The notes under the pieces were generated by a model. It was given only the letters and a program-made list of their open reading frames with translations. It was not told the origin of the DNA and did no database searches. A program made the translations under genes and the position numbers. Shown here piece after piece: positions 33,564 through 46,300 of a stretch of 64,000 nucleotides of DNA. The first letter of the stretch is position 1; every line of letters begins with the position of its first letter. The stretch is from Acanthochlamys bracteata (Eukaryota; Streptophyta; Magnoliopsida; Pandanales; Velloziaceae): assembly GCA_019914995.1 (NCBI GenBank), contig CM034131.1, forward strand, positions 10,262,501 to 10,326,500, read 5' to 3'.

Positions 33564-34624
33564 ATACCCAAAACCATTATAGATCTACCCTTCACCCCTC
33601 TCAGAATTTTAAACCATTCCAAAAGTCAGATTCAAACAACAGCTGGACCATTCCACACGTTTTCATCCAATACAATGAGCTATCAACCTAACTACAATGT
33701 AAGAAAAAGGTAGGCACTTTTTTGCTAATTCCATACTTTATTATTCTAATTTTTACATTTGATTCCATCAATGAAAGAAAAAAAAAAAAAGTAAGACACA
33801 AGTATACTTTCATTCTTACACATTCCAACTAACACCTTGAGTGCAGAAATATTGTTCAATAGTGAACAAGAAGAAGATTGGCTGTGTGTGTTTGATACCA
33901 GGAACAACTGTCCAACCAAGTAACATGTCACTACCACATATTCTATTTGCCTAATATAATACAGCTGATTGAAAAATCTCAACTCTTCTTATTAAAAAAC
34001 CACCTTTTTGGTGCTTTTTCCATTATACATTCTTCAATATCATGTTAAAACTGCTCCAATTTTAACAGATTAATAAAATTTTCACTGAATGGCCCTACCA
34101 ACTAAAACCCATTACTCCAAGTTTAAGACAACAAAAGCAATGTTAGAAAAATTCCAAGAAGTCTACTCTACAATTAATTACAGGAAAGACGACAGCGACA
34201 TACAATTTGAACCAATAAAAAAAAAATCCCAACCATCACAATCAATAACATTAAAGGAGAAAACTTAGTAAAAAGCTCAACGGATCTACAGAAAAAAGAA
34301 AAAGCTCTCTCAAAATTTAACAAGGGATTAGAAAAAGCAATCACAGACTAGCTTAAAAATCAACCAATCAAGTACATGAACTGTCGTTTTAAAACAAGAT
34401 CGGAAAACTAGACTAATATTTTTACCGTGTGAGTTGAAGATCTAAAGCGCAATCTTAACAACCAATCAGGACAACTTTGAGTGAAATCTAAGCTAACATT
34501 TAAACCAAATAAAATTGGGGAAAGAAAGAAACAAAGAAGAATATAATGAGTGCTAATTCATTATTAGATGAAAACGTAAACAACACTCAACCAAAACAAA
34601 GAAGAAAACAAATAGATCTAACCT

Positions 34625-34795
34625 TAAATTGAATTATTTGTTTATGATCTGAAAAGAAAATTGAGATTGAGATCTTGATTAAGAAAGGAAGAAAGAAGTG
34701 TCGTGGTGATGGTGTGTGAGTGAAGGGGAAATGGGTGGAGAAGAACAATACAAGGAAAAAGAGAACGAGAGAGAGAGAGCTCAGAAAAGACGCTT
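34625..34795 (-). other. Distal 5' leader exon, probably also UGD
   Basis: The minus strand is strongly CT-rich (GAGCTCTCTCTCTCTCG, then CTTCTTTCTTCCTTTC). It ends AATAATTCAATTTAAG followed by the donor GTTAGATC. No other minus-strand gene lies between here and UGD, so a distal UGD promoter with a long leader intron is the simplest reading. Alternatively, it belongs to a non-coding transcript. Confidence 0.4.
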
Positions 34796-35016
34796 TGTTT
34801 TTGTTCTATTTTACCGTTTCGTCCGTTATTTTCTCTCGCGCGCGGTAAAAAAGTTAATTATTTTTTATTTACAGAAGGCAGGAACTTAACTTCATTAAAT
34901 TAATTATTCTTTTGAACCATTTGTTCCCGGTCTGAAATTAATGAATGAATCTATCGTAGAAGTTGCAATAACAACAATGCTTTATTTATATGGTACACAA
35001 TCTCACCTAATAGGAT

Positions 35017-35262
35017 GTTTGGCGGTGTTTATAAAATAAAGTTTTTTTAAAATAAAAAATATTTTTATTTTTTTTGAAAAATGAGTTATATTTTTTTATT
35101 TTTAAAAAAATAATAAAAATATACAATAAAAAAATTTCATTCCGTAGAATTTTTTTATACTTTCTAAATTTTTAAATAAATTTTTTATATATTTTTAAAA
35201 TATGTATTAAAAAAAATTAAAAAAAGCTGATAAATTATTTTTCAAACGCAGCCCCAAACAGC
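35017..35262. repeat. AT-rich MITE-like repeat copy
   Basis: The copy starts GATGTTTGGCGGTGTTTATA and ends TTTTCAAACGCAGCC. The core TTCCGTAGAATTTTTTTATA followed by CTTTCTAAATTTTTAAATAA is shared with the inverted copy at 30311-30568 and the copy at 38205-38415. Confidence 0.65.
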
Positions 35263-35413
35263 CTCTTAATTCACATAACAATTTTGATTTTGCTGAAAGC
35301 AGCCGCTAGAGATTCTGTTAGAGAAGGGTGGGTTCAGTGCCGTTGTACCAAACGGAGACTTTTATCTGAATGGGAATACTTAAATCAGAAGCGCTTGTGC
35401 TGCTTCATTGCGG

Positions 35414-35590
35414 TTCTACCAACCTTAATAAGGTGGTAGAGCATTATATTGCCCTGCAATCGACTCAAGATTTTCTTTTCTCTCAGCTGCATATAATGCA
35501 AGACAAGTGCAAAACTCAACCATATCTTCTGCCTTCCTCTTGGCAATAAGAAGACCAATTGTCACACTCACACCGTAGTCAAGTACTATA
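35414..35590 (-). pseudogene. C-terminal fragment of an unidentified protein gene
   Basis: After an acceptor-like TTTTCAATTATAG, the minus strand reads about 54 codons with clear protein character: VLDYGVSVTIGLLIAKRKA, then EDMVEFCTCLALYAAERKEN and LESIAGQYNALPPY before TAA. Just upstream (to about 35830) in other frames there are pieces such as DAVFSKLMKWALDFF and EDLSGADLWSTMDGF, interrupted by stops. It looks like the 3' end of a former gene. I do not recognise the family. No intact upstream exons are visible before the UGD leader region. Confidence 0.45.
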
Positions 35591-36165
35591 ATTGAAAAGC
35601 AGCAAAATGTTTATTCAGAAGCCATCCATCGTCGACCAAAGGTCAGCACCAGACAGATCCTCTCATCAAAGGAAGAAGTCAAGAGCCCACTTCATGAGTT
35701 TGGAGAAAACCGCGTCCTGTTGGGTGGGTAGCCAAATGTAGTTTGGCGTTCAGGCACGTCTGAGCGTTCCAGTCAAGATGGATGCCACAAAAGGACCGCA
35801 ATCAAATAGATGCTTCACAATAATCACTATATACCAAGCATACAGACACCAACATATCGCCTTATCAAGCGAATAAAACAGTAACAGCTAATCTGCTCGA
35901 AGAGCAGGAAGGGGAACGGATGATAATTCTAGAAATCTACAGATATCAAACTTCAAGTGCAACAATCCAAATATCATCCAGATAGTTGACATGCACACAA
36001 ATAATAACCATCATTCCAATTTAAGAAAATAAGATTTAAGTCTTCCTCATACTCAAAATCATGGTTGCTTAACAGCTGATATAAACTTAAAGTGCTGTTC
36101 AGAATAACTAAAAGAAAATTTATGCTTGACAAACATTCATTTGCTCCTAACTAAAAATGATTCTC

Positions 36166-37661
36166 TCAAGCAGCAACACTGATGCGGCCAGCAACTTGAT
36201 CAAGATCCCGCTGCCCATTGGAAGTTATTTTACGTCCCCTGAGATCATTGAATCCAGTTTGTCATAACCCACAGAAAAATTTTGCAAAATAACAGCATTA
36301 TCAATAACAAGGGAATGAGAGTTAAAAAATAATGAGCTATATTATTAAAAGTGGACCAGCAGACCAAAGAATAATCATAGCATGAAGGGGCTACCAATAA
36401 AAGAATATAGCAAGACTAATTAACTATAATTTCTAACACACCCTTTGGGATCAAGCTCAACAATGTCCATCTTCTCCAATTGGTGCAAGATATGACGAGC
36501 AATGGCACCACTGCTCTTACAGAAATGTGGAGGCCTGCTTCCATTCCTTCTGCGCCCACCATAGATCTTCTGGAAACCGCCAACACCAATTCCCTGCCTC
36601 AGATAGATCTTCCTTGCAATGGAAGCTAAAAAATATACCAAATTAGAAGAGTTCCATACACAACCTATAGTGAACAAACAAAGCAATATGATATGGCAAG
36701 AAATTACCAGCTCTTATGTAGTACCAATCAGGATCATAAGGAGCAAGCTCCTTGAATGTGGCAGTCTTCACTAGATCAATCCAGTCAGGAAGCTCCAACT
36801 GTTTTACAAAGTATAGACACAAGGCACGATTAGAACAAACTAAACAGGTAGACAAGGATTAACACATGCAACATGAATCACTGAACACGTCAAAGAGACA
36901 TTGCTAGAATCTTTCTGCATGACCTTGTAAGCACACTGCTACGTCAGCAGATAGTAACTTTAATACTCAGAACAGGTATCTTCATTTACTACTAGTGAAT
37001 TAATTGGTAGTTAAAGAATAGAAAGTACTTCCAAAGGAAACATTTTATGATATTTACAGATAGTATGCAATTTTCTGAGTAAACATCACAGAGCTTTTAG
37101 GTGAGGTATTCAGTACAAGCATTTCTACTTTCCATAGTACATTTACAGTGTGTTGAAACAAAAACTTCCATCATATGTACTTACGAATTTCATGACCTTA
37201 GCTACCTATTGTAACCAGTAATATTTGCACCTTATTTGTCATATAAACCATACTTTAACATAAATTAAATCAAGCTACATCAACCACAGGAATACAAATA
37301 CTGAAATGTACTCAATTACATTTCAAGGATAAATACAAAAATAGAAGAAACAATCACTGATTAAAACTCCATCAACAATCCAATAATCGAACAATTAGAT
37401 AGATCACTACCTCAACTATTTATCGAGTTCCGCAAAAAATTACAAATGGCATTTCTCAATTTCAAAGCACTAAACGATCAAAACCAACACAATTACATGT
37501 ATTCTATGCAAACGGAAACAAGCGAGGACCAAATGAATCTAGCAAAGAACTACGAAAGCGGTAGAAATAAACCTAACCTTGCCGGATCTCTTCAGGTGCG
37601 CGGAGTAAGCCTTAACGAACTCGTGAGGTGACACATCTTTCACAGTTCTTCCAGCCTCCAT
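36166..37661 (-). CDS. RPS19: 40S ribosomal protein S19 (eS19)
   Basis: Four exons (37661-37578, 36798-36708, 36625-36442 and 36238-36166) join in frame to 143 residues, exactly the usual eS19 length. Conserved stretches include [60 protein letters not shown] and [19 protein letters not shown]. The end is RISVAA. The protein is part of the small ribosomal subunit head and is needed for 18S rRNA maturation. A telo-box repeat lies in the leader/promoter upstream, as in many plant ribosomal protein genes. Confidence 0.97.
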
Positions 37662-37765
37662 CTTCGCTACTACCGCCGCCGCCTCCGCTGCTTCTCTTCT
37701 TCTGTTATAGCCGGAGAGCGAGAGAGAAGAAAAACAGAGATCTGTGAGTATAAACGAGCGGCTGT

Positions 37766-37787
37766 TTGGGTTAGGGTTAGGGTTTTG
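37766..37787 (-). promoter_or_regulatory. Telo-box (AAACCCTAA repeats) of the eS19 promoter
   Basis: The plus strand reads GGGTTAGGGTTAGGGTTTTG, so the minus strand carries repeated AAACCCTAA. It lies about 105-125 bases upstream of the eS19 start codon. Telo-boxes are a known feature of plant ribosomal protein and translation-factor promoters. The telomere-like form reflects this regulatory motif and not a telomere remnant. Confidence 0.75.
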
Positions 37788-38204
37788 AGGCGAGTGCGAT
37801 TACAAATTACCACAGTACCCCATCAATCGTCGCCCCGGATTGTGATCGTTACAGTTTTACCCTCAGTCGAATGACAAATTTCACCCTGATAAAACAATGT
37901 CCATGTGGCATTTGGTAAAACTTCATTTTTTGGTCTATGAGATTTACAATTTTTTGTTTCAAACTATGCGTTCGTTTGTATGCGCTACGAAAGTACTTTT
38001 CTTTAAAAAACTTTTTTATCTATTTTTAAAAACATATTTCATTTTTATTTTAAAAAATAATAATAATAAATAATTAATTTTAAATCATAATTTTTTATAT
38101 TTACTAAATTTTAAATTTTATGAAAATATTATATAAAAATTTATTTAAAAATGTGAACCAAAAAACATTAAAAAATATTTTTATGAAATGCTTTTTTTAA
38201 GGAA

Positions 38205-38415
38205 CGTTTGGAAGTTATTATGAAAAAAAGAAATTTTTAAAATTGAAAATATTTTTATTTTAAAAAAAAATATATTTTCTTAATTTTAAAAAATAAAAAT
38301 ATATAATAAAAAAATTTCATTACATAAAATTTTTTTATACTTTCTAAATTTTCAAATAAATTTTTTAAACATTAATAAATATATATTAAAAAATATTGAA
38401 ATAATGCTCAGCCAA
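38205..38415. repeat. AT-rich MITE-like repeat copy
   Basis: The copy starts GAACGTTTGGAAGTTATTAT and ends near ATGCTCAGCCAAATGCC. The core TTTTTTTATACTTTCTAAAT followed by TTTCAAATAAATTTTTTAAA is nearly the same as at 35155-35195. Confidence 0.65.
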
Positions 38416-39260
38416 ATGCCTACTAAAACGCTTCCTTTGCGGATGTTTGTTAGTCTCTTGGAAAAAAAGATTTTTAAATTTTTATTTAAGAAAATAATAA
38501 ATAAGTATTATAAGTATTATGTAGAATTTTGTAATCTTTCAAAAAATTTAAAATATTATATAAATATTGTAAAATTTTATTAAAAATTGTGAAATAAAAA
38601 TTTATAATGGAAATGAGATAAAAAACTTAGCAAAACATCATCTTCAGCCATGTCTTTTGCACTAATATTGTATTTAAACTCTATTTTAATAAATTGTTAT
38701 TTCATTTTAAATAAATTTGATAATGATTTAAATATTTTAATATCTTAAAATTTACTATTATTTGTTTATTATTTTTAAACTAAAAATATATGTCATTTTT
38801 AAATATTTTTATATGATTTTGATTTTTAAAATTTTTATCTATAAACACTCCTAAATCCCAATTCTCTTTTAAAAGGTCGTTTGAAATTATTTATGAAAAG
38901 ATAATTTTTTTTACATAAATTTAAAATTTTTTAGATATAAAAATAAGGAGAAGTAAAAATAACGTCAAACGGATGAAAGAACCGTTGGAAAGTACTTATA
39001 ATAAATAAAGTTTTTTTAAATAAATAATATTTTTATGTATTATTAAAAAAATTATTTTTTGTACTTAAAAAATAATAATAATAAATCCTTTGTATATTTA
39101 TTTTATATTTTTTAAAATTTTAGATAAATTTATAAAATATTATAAAAATTTATTTAAAAATATAAATAAAATGAAAGAAATAAAGCCGTTGAAAAGCCCC
39201 GAAGTCTTTTTCTGAAATTCTGAAAACTGCAACGAAGTTTCTTCTCCTCGTGCCATTAGT

Positions 39261-39547
39261 GCGTGTTTTAAATATCCATAACTAAATTTCATAAAATAAA
39301 AAAAATAAAAAATAAAATTTTTTAAAATAAAGTGGAAGTGAAATTTAATATTTATGTTTCAATAATTTTTAAAAATGTGTTAAAAATTAAAAAATATAAT
39401 TATATTAAAAAATATATAAATAAAAAAATTAGAACTAAAATTCTGTATATGAAAATAAAATTTTGAGTTCTTTATGTAATTAAAATATAGGAATCGTTCA
39501 AAACTCAAAATCTGATAAAAAATATAAAATTACAGATATTTGAAATA
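39261..39547 (-). mobile_element. MITE, copy 2 (reverse orientation)
   Basis: The reverse complement aligns end to end with 26063-26355: ATCAGATTTTGAGTTTTGAA, TATATTTTAATTACATAAAG, TTTTTAATTTTTAACACA and ATTGAAACATAAATATTAAA. It is more AT-rich than copy 1, which suggests it is older or more decayed. It is non-coding. Confidence 0.7.
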
Positions 39548-40327
39548 CGGCAAATATAACGCCAAATGGCCTTAAAAAATTTCTTTTTTTATTATTATTG
39601 TTTTTTAGCCTCCTAGACTTTCTAAAAAGTTAAAGCGAGTACAGGCGTGATTTCACATTACTTATAAAATATTATTTATTTTAGTAAATATTTGTATAGT
39701 ATTTTATAAAATTTATTTATGAATTTATAAAATATAAAAATTTTTATTATAAAATTTTAATTTTGTTTATTTGTATAATATTTAAATAAAAAATTAAAAC
39801 TCATTTTGAAATAACACCAAAATATTTTCTATTAAAGAAATTATAAACAATTCCAAAGATCTCAAAATAAAATTCGTTGAGCGCAACACCATTATTCGTT
39901 GAGTGCAATAACCCTGCTTGCTAGCCTGTTACTTTGATCACTAAGAAAAAAATAGATCAGATAAATAAGTCTCAAGACTATTATTAGCTCAAAAAATAAA
40001 AGGGAAGACAAGGGCTTTACACATATTTTGAGGCTGCATAAAACCGAACGAAATTTTCATTGATTTGATTATATCGTAGAGAAGAACTGTTAGAAACTTA
40101 GAACGTTTGCCTTAACTGAATAGCAAAGCTGAGCAAAACTTAGCAGCAGCTGTAAGCACCTCTACGGACTTGTAACTATACAGTAAAGATAAAACATTTA
40201 CAGTTGCCACAAAACCGTAACAATCTACAGCTGCCCTACAAAAACTAGAACACAAAAAGAATCGAGGTAATAAAGAAGTAAAGGAAAGACGTATATCATA
40301 CACTGTACAGGTAGGTCAAGTGCTAGC

Positions 40328-43300
40328 TTATGCCTGCATCTGTTGCCTGGTTACCCTAACACCAGTATCAATGGTTTGGGCACCAAAGTTAAGCTGCCGA
40401 GCACCAGCTGTCCAATCTTCATCATTAGCATCATCAGCATCATCATCATAGCCATAACTTTCATGCCTTGCTCGGGCAGACTTCCCACCTTTACCACTCC
40501 TTGGAGTCGGGCGCTTCCTCTTGACATCAGATGAGTACAACACATAGTCCATTGCATCTTCCCTGAGTGCAACTTTGAGGTCCTGCATTAAATTAAATAC
40601 TTTCAATTGGCGCAAACAAAAGGTCAAACAAAGCACCTCATCTGACAAAAGTGGTCAATAAACCAACAAAAGAGCAACTACTGTGCTGAGCGAGACATAA
40701 AGGAACCCGACAAGACAATAGAGCTGGGAAAAGTTATTTGGTAGTTTACTTTACCTGGTAAATTTTAGCCATGTCTTTATAGCTTGGTTGATGAAGAAGA
40801 GCATCACCAACATTGAAGAGAATGTTCTGCCTAGAGAGGCTCTCTCCGGGTTTAGGAACATCCTTTACTGAAAATGCCTGAACGTTATTACCAAAAAAAA
40901 GAAAATAAGTTTCACAGGTTTAAAACAGCATGATAAACTAATATATTAATACTAAATAAAAATCATCAAACAGCATACCTGACAACGTGCATCACTTAAA
41001 CCATATACAATCTTTAGATGCCTTTTCAATTTCAAAAGGAGCTGTAGCCCTATGGCATCATGACAATCATCCTGTACATGGAGCAATTATGTGATAAGCC
41101 ACGAGAATGTAAGAACAGAATATTGCGTAGTAATTATTAAGAAGTACGCTCAGCACCAGGAACATTGAATAGATAGGTGTGTCAACAAAACTCACAGGGC
41201 CATATATCATTTTTCACAACCAGAATGCATTGAGTATAAGAACAATGGAAATGAAGCAAGGATGAAAGAAACATGATAAGTCAATAGGCATATTAGTGCA
41301 CTAGTTCTCTTTCCCTGATGACCCACAACTATGCCTTAATTTGTCTTGGACAGAATGGTTTTCTGCTTGCATCAATTTGTTAACCTGCTAAAGACAACTA
41401 GAACTTGAAATTTATTTTGAGGCCTATTATACAAATCAAAATTAAGGCATTTGTACAAGTCTATTATACAAGTTGAAATAAGAAATTTAAACAAAGATAA
41501 ATAAAAACTTAGTCATATCAGTCTGCTTGTATTGGAGTCTAACACAAAAAAAATCAGAATCGACTCGAGCATAGGGTAAATTCAAAAAATCATCCACCAT
41601 CAGACAACATATACCTGGAGTCTGCGTAAATCTTCTTTTGTAATACCACCAAAGGTTTCCAGCTTAGCTTCTGTGACAACTGGCACATTACTATCTGATA
41701 TGTGGCAAGACAAGGATTGTACAAGCCCCTCGTTGTTCTGAACGTAAGTGCTAATCAAGCCTTGTTGCTGGCTCAAGTTACTCCAGGCTTTCATACTTGC
41801 CTCCAAGGCCCCAGCTCTGACTTGAATAACTCTGTTTATGTCATAGATCAAGTAAAGGGGCTCATCTGGACTTGTGAATGGAAGAGATGCAAGAATTTCT
41901 GTGCAATATCTGTAAAATAAAAGACGAAACTAAACCAAGACTGAACTCTGTTAATAAACCTCTTATGCACAATGCTTCAAGAACTTACGCAAGAAATGGG
42001 ATTGATACATGACTTCGACCGCTTTCAAATTTACGCACTACTGAATGCATGAACTTGTGTCTTGAAGATCGATTACCTCGGATAAGTTTGTATACCCGAG
42101 ATATTCCAGATCTGACGCAGGCCATGTTACTTAAACCTGCTTTTCCTTTCAAATTTTCTCGCGCCATTGTATTATTCCCCGATATAGAATCAACAAAAGT
42201 AAAAGACAATTGCAGCCCATCACCTAAACGGCTCTCAAAGAAAGCAGGGTACCTGCAGACGCATTTATCAGTACTCACACACTTTACTAATGATATGGAC
42301 ATGTAAAACAAGATACATACTTTTCATTCATATTCATGAGCAAATGGTGGGCAAGTTTTGAATTCCCCTCTAGTGGGTCAGTTTCTAGTGCAATCAGGGA
42401 TGGAACACATGTGATTGGGTGAACCAAGCCTTGGCGCAGCACAACTTCAACAATCTGGACAAAGAGCATATTAAGAATCACAAAAAGGAAGATGAGAAAT
42501 TTCTTTCGCAAAGAGGAGAAGATGTTGCTATCCTTGTTTGTGGACAGTAGTGTGAACCACGAGACCCCTAAATAAGCAAAATGAGGTGGATGGCCTACTC
42601 GAGACTTGTCGAGGACAAAGGCATGCTAACCCTTAGTTTTAGCAAGCATAAGAAAGTACATGTTCCTACCTTCAGAGTAGTCTGGCGAACCTGGTCATTT
42701 GGATCCAGGCATCTTTGCAATATAGTAGTCCAGTAAAGTTGGATAATTCCACCACAAATATTAGTGTCACCAGCACCAGCAGCAACAGGCACACCATTCC
42801 TGGAATTTTCTGAATTCAGATTTTCACTCTTACCAGAAGCACCCATTTCCAGTTGGCTTTCTTCAACGAGCAGATATTCATAGACATTCTGCAATGCTTG
42901 CATCTGAAGGCACAATACATAAATGTGTATCCAATGATTAGATGACACAGAAAAGTAAAACAACTATCATACCTTAAGTCGAGTATCAGCACTGGAGGAC
43001 AAGGAGTCTTCTAATGTTCTTCTGATATCTTTCTCCAACATGAACTCAGGCCTAGCAATCAATATATATCCTAATGCCTAAAACACAAGAATAAGAAGTG
43101 AGACAAAATAAAACAGAAAGAAAATTGAACTGATGAAAATATTTCTAAACATCGCCGACAAAGTAATTCACCTGCAATGCTCGAATTCTCACGCTGAAGT
43201 CCTCCATCAAGAGATACTCTTTAACCAAAGAAAGGCTTTTGGAGATATGGAGAGGGGGATTTTTCGAACTAACCATTAGCTCATTCCCATATCTAATAAG

Positions 43301-46300
43301 CAGTCCCAGGCAGAAAAGAGATCGCCCTAACAACTGGAGATAGAAGAAAAGAACATTACCTTTTAATGATACAAGCTCACGTTTTGAAATATCATATGCA
43401 GATATATATACTTAAATGTAACTAAGAAAATACGATGGCAGTCTGACGAAATAATTCTTAAACAGTAAACTAAGTACTGCCCGAATAGAGAGAGACATAA
43501 AGCTATGTAATTACAATAAAATAGCCAACTGAAAAGCATAATAAGCACGCAGCCACTTGATACATAAATATCAAGTAAGACCAAGATCATCAACTACCAG
43601 TGCTTTAAGGATATCTTTCTCTATTCACAAATTGGCTTCCTTAAACACTTATTCAAATTCAGGAACGTTTGATGAATTTAAAGACACACTAGCTTGTGGT
43701 CAAGCAAAAGAACCAAAATTTGTCCCAGTTAATGGGTTTGTGAAGATCAAATGCCATAGGCTACGGTGTTACAGTAAAACCACATATCCAAGGAAGTACC
43801 ACCAACCTCAAATAAACTGTCTAATATAGCTCAGTAGCAGAACTTCACCTGCATACTGCCTGCTAGATTTATATAAAATCTAGCACTCTTTTTGGTAATG
43901 TTACTATCAAATTCAGGTTAATAACCTGATTATATTGAAGTTTTCTTCAGCATATCTAATTTATTGAGAAATATCCTCAATGTAAGTCAAACTGTAAACG
44001 GACATGCTATGCTATGCATGCCTAAATCTAAAAGACGCTTATATCTGTTGAATGATGAAGCTAGCAACATGTGATAACAACTCTTAACCTCTAATACGAC
44101 AAGACAGTGCTATTAGTATAAGCAATAAATGAAGAACTTCAAACCATTCAAAGCACATTTATATCTTACGCAATTCAGTATTCTTATGCTTACAAATGCC
44201 AAAAAATGAATTGTTACTAAAGAAGTGAACCCATTACCGGCAGGCAAGCACTATGATTATTATGTATCAATATGACAGCTTTCTGGCGTAAACATATGCA
44301 ACTCTTACCTTAATAAAAATCACATAATAGAATAGCTCACACCAATCCAAGATGTAGTATAACATAACTCTTACTGCAAGTCAAAAATTCCATGAAAAAG
44401 CTAATATAACTAAAGCCTCATGCTCTCACGGAAACTAAAAACATGTCCGCACCTGCTTGTTGTCATTGTTAGGACTATGGAGATGCTTCAGAAAAATTTG
44501 GATCAGGTATTCTACAAGAGTTGCACCTTTCCCAGCTATTTGACTAAGTGAACACAAGCACCTAAAAGAGATTAATAAAACAAGTAAGCAAATTCAAACC
44601 ACTGAAAAAATAAATAAAACAAAATTTCTTTTGAAAGTCAAGATAAAAAATCAACTGTGACTTGCAAGAACTCCGAATCCAAATCATAAAAGCACTGAAA
44701 CAATACAGAATAATTAGGTTTATATGGGGTAAACATTAAGAAAAGAAGCAAATCCCACGACACCTTACACAATCTTTAAGAAAAAATTTGCTGAAGAAAA
44801 CATCTAGGTAACATGTAACATAACTTCATAGCACTACTTATTGCGTCAAACTTCCAAACAACATGGCATAACTGGCGATTTAGAGACGAAAACTTTACGC
44901 AAAAAGGAAAAGCACTCAGATGATAATAAAATGACAGAAGCAATCTATTGAAGGTTCAAATAAAGAATACATAAATTATTAGAATTGGACAAAATTAAAT
45001 GAGGAAATATCTGATTGACGATAATTCATCCTGCACAGAAATAACTAAAGGAGAGGGTTGCATCACATTGCTAAGGCCAAGCTTGGGATAGCTGGAAAAG
45101 AAAGAGCTTTTTGGAAAAGGCTTTTCGGAAAAAAAAATTTATGATTTATGGAATAAAAAGTTGTACATATAATTATTCAGTGACATACAATTCATCCATG
45201 CCCTCCATATATATATTAGAAAACTGTGCATGGCTTTAGATAGCACATAATTTTTTAAGAGCATTATGAATTAACTAGATCTGCTTTGCTTCACGCATAC
45301 TGTTAATGCATGTTTTATAAAGATTAATTAATTTTTATTGACTATTGAGAAACAGAACAAATTCCAAATCAGATCAACTAAAGATAACTCTGAGCTTCTC
45401 TGATATCATAGAGACTAACAAATAGAAAAGGGAGGCTACTATTCTAAGTACATGGATTGAGATAAGAAGCAAATTACTTGATACAAGAATGAACAACCGT
45501 CATGTAAGAATGTCGCACAATCATGTGCTTCAGATCCTGCTCGAGCTCTTCAATAACACTCTGTGGTGGTTTTCGAAGCAACGGCAGAACTGAACCAATA
45601 ACAAAAATTATACTTTCCAGCAACTTAGCAATTGCTTTATTATCCACCTGTAAACAGAGCACTTCAGCATAAAATATTGGGGGGAAAAAGAGTTCAAAAA
45701 GTCAGATATTCAACTAGATTGTACGATGAGCTAGGCCTTAAAAGAGTAAAACTTTAACAAAAACAAAAAAGAGCTCTAAACGACATGTCTGGAAATACCA
45801 CTACTCCCAATATGCAACCAAACATCAAAGAGTACTTGGTCTTTTTTTTTTAAACTTTTGGGAAAAAGGCTGTACAAGAAAATCACATATTCGACCAGAA
45901 CTAGCTATTTTTCCTGCTCAAAATCTTGTACCAACTCTTTCAGGGGCACTATGAAGGAGCACAAACAGAATGGTGGCATATCATATGATTATCATCTTTC
46001 TAACCAATGTTCAATGAGTAAACAAAGGTAACAAAGCAAACCAAAAAATTACAACTCTAGCCAGCAGTCTCAGTCCCATCCCAGCACGAAGACGGTTCTT
46101 TAAAAGATTCAGTGCTTTATCAGGATGCTCTTTCTAGTTTATTCTACAATAGAGCATCTTATCAAAGCACAGTAAGAGTTGTAAAACCATACAAAGGGCA
46201 TTACAAAGATGCATTTTGCAGGTGCCATCAATATCATAAAGTAGACAAGACGGAAGTTCAATAAGATAATACATAAAACTAAAAGAAAAACCAGAAATTA

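Larger units (their letters stand above)
34800..36165. other. Region between the UGD promoter and the eS19 3' end
   Basis: 35017-35262 is an AT-rich MITE-like copy. 35270-35850 is of coding-like composition and contains the fragment at 35414-35590. 35900-36165 is probably the 3' untranslated region of eS19. No intact gene is present. Confidence 0.5.
37850..40320. other. Long repeat-rich AT region between eS19 and SCC2
   Basis: No gene is seen. Several AT-rich MITE-like stretches follow one another: 37970-38175, 38205-38415, 38440-38640, 38980-39190, the MITE at 39261-39547, and 39640-39800. 40020-40327 is probably the SCC2 3' untranslated region. Confidence 0.55.

Noticed and set aside
35434-35475. 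tRNA-like GGTGGTAGAGCATTATATTG
   Set aside because: It resembles a tRNA A box but has no B box and no cloverleaf. On the other strand the sequence encodes the fragment ending YNALPPY.
35550-35840. Possible structured non-coding RNA
   Set aside because: Mixed composition but no snoRNA boxes, plant snRNA promoter element or terminator could be recognised. Broken coding sequence explains it better.
37766-37787. Telomere-like repeat as an interstitial telomere
   Set aside because: Only about three units, placed in the eS19 promoter where telo-boxes are normal.
46080-46135. Short exon-like sequence in an SCC2 intron ([16 protein letters not shown] reading)
   Set aside because: Exons at 46539-46387 and 45647-45478 already join in phase and continue the family sequence. 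Nothing is missing between them.
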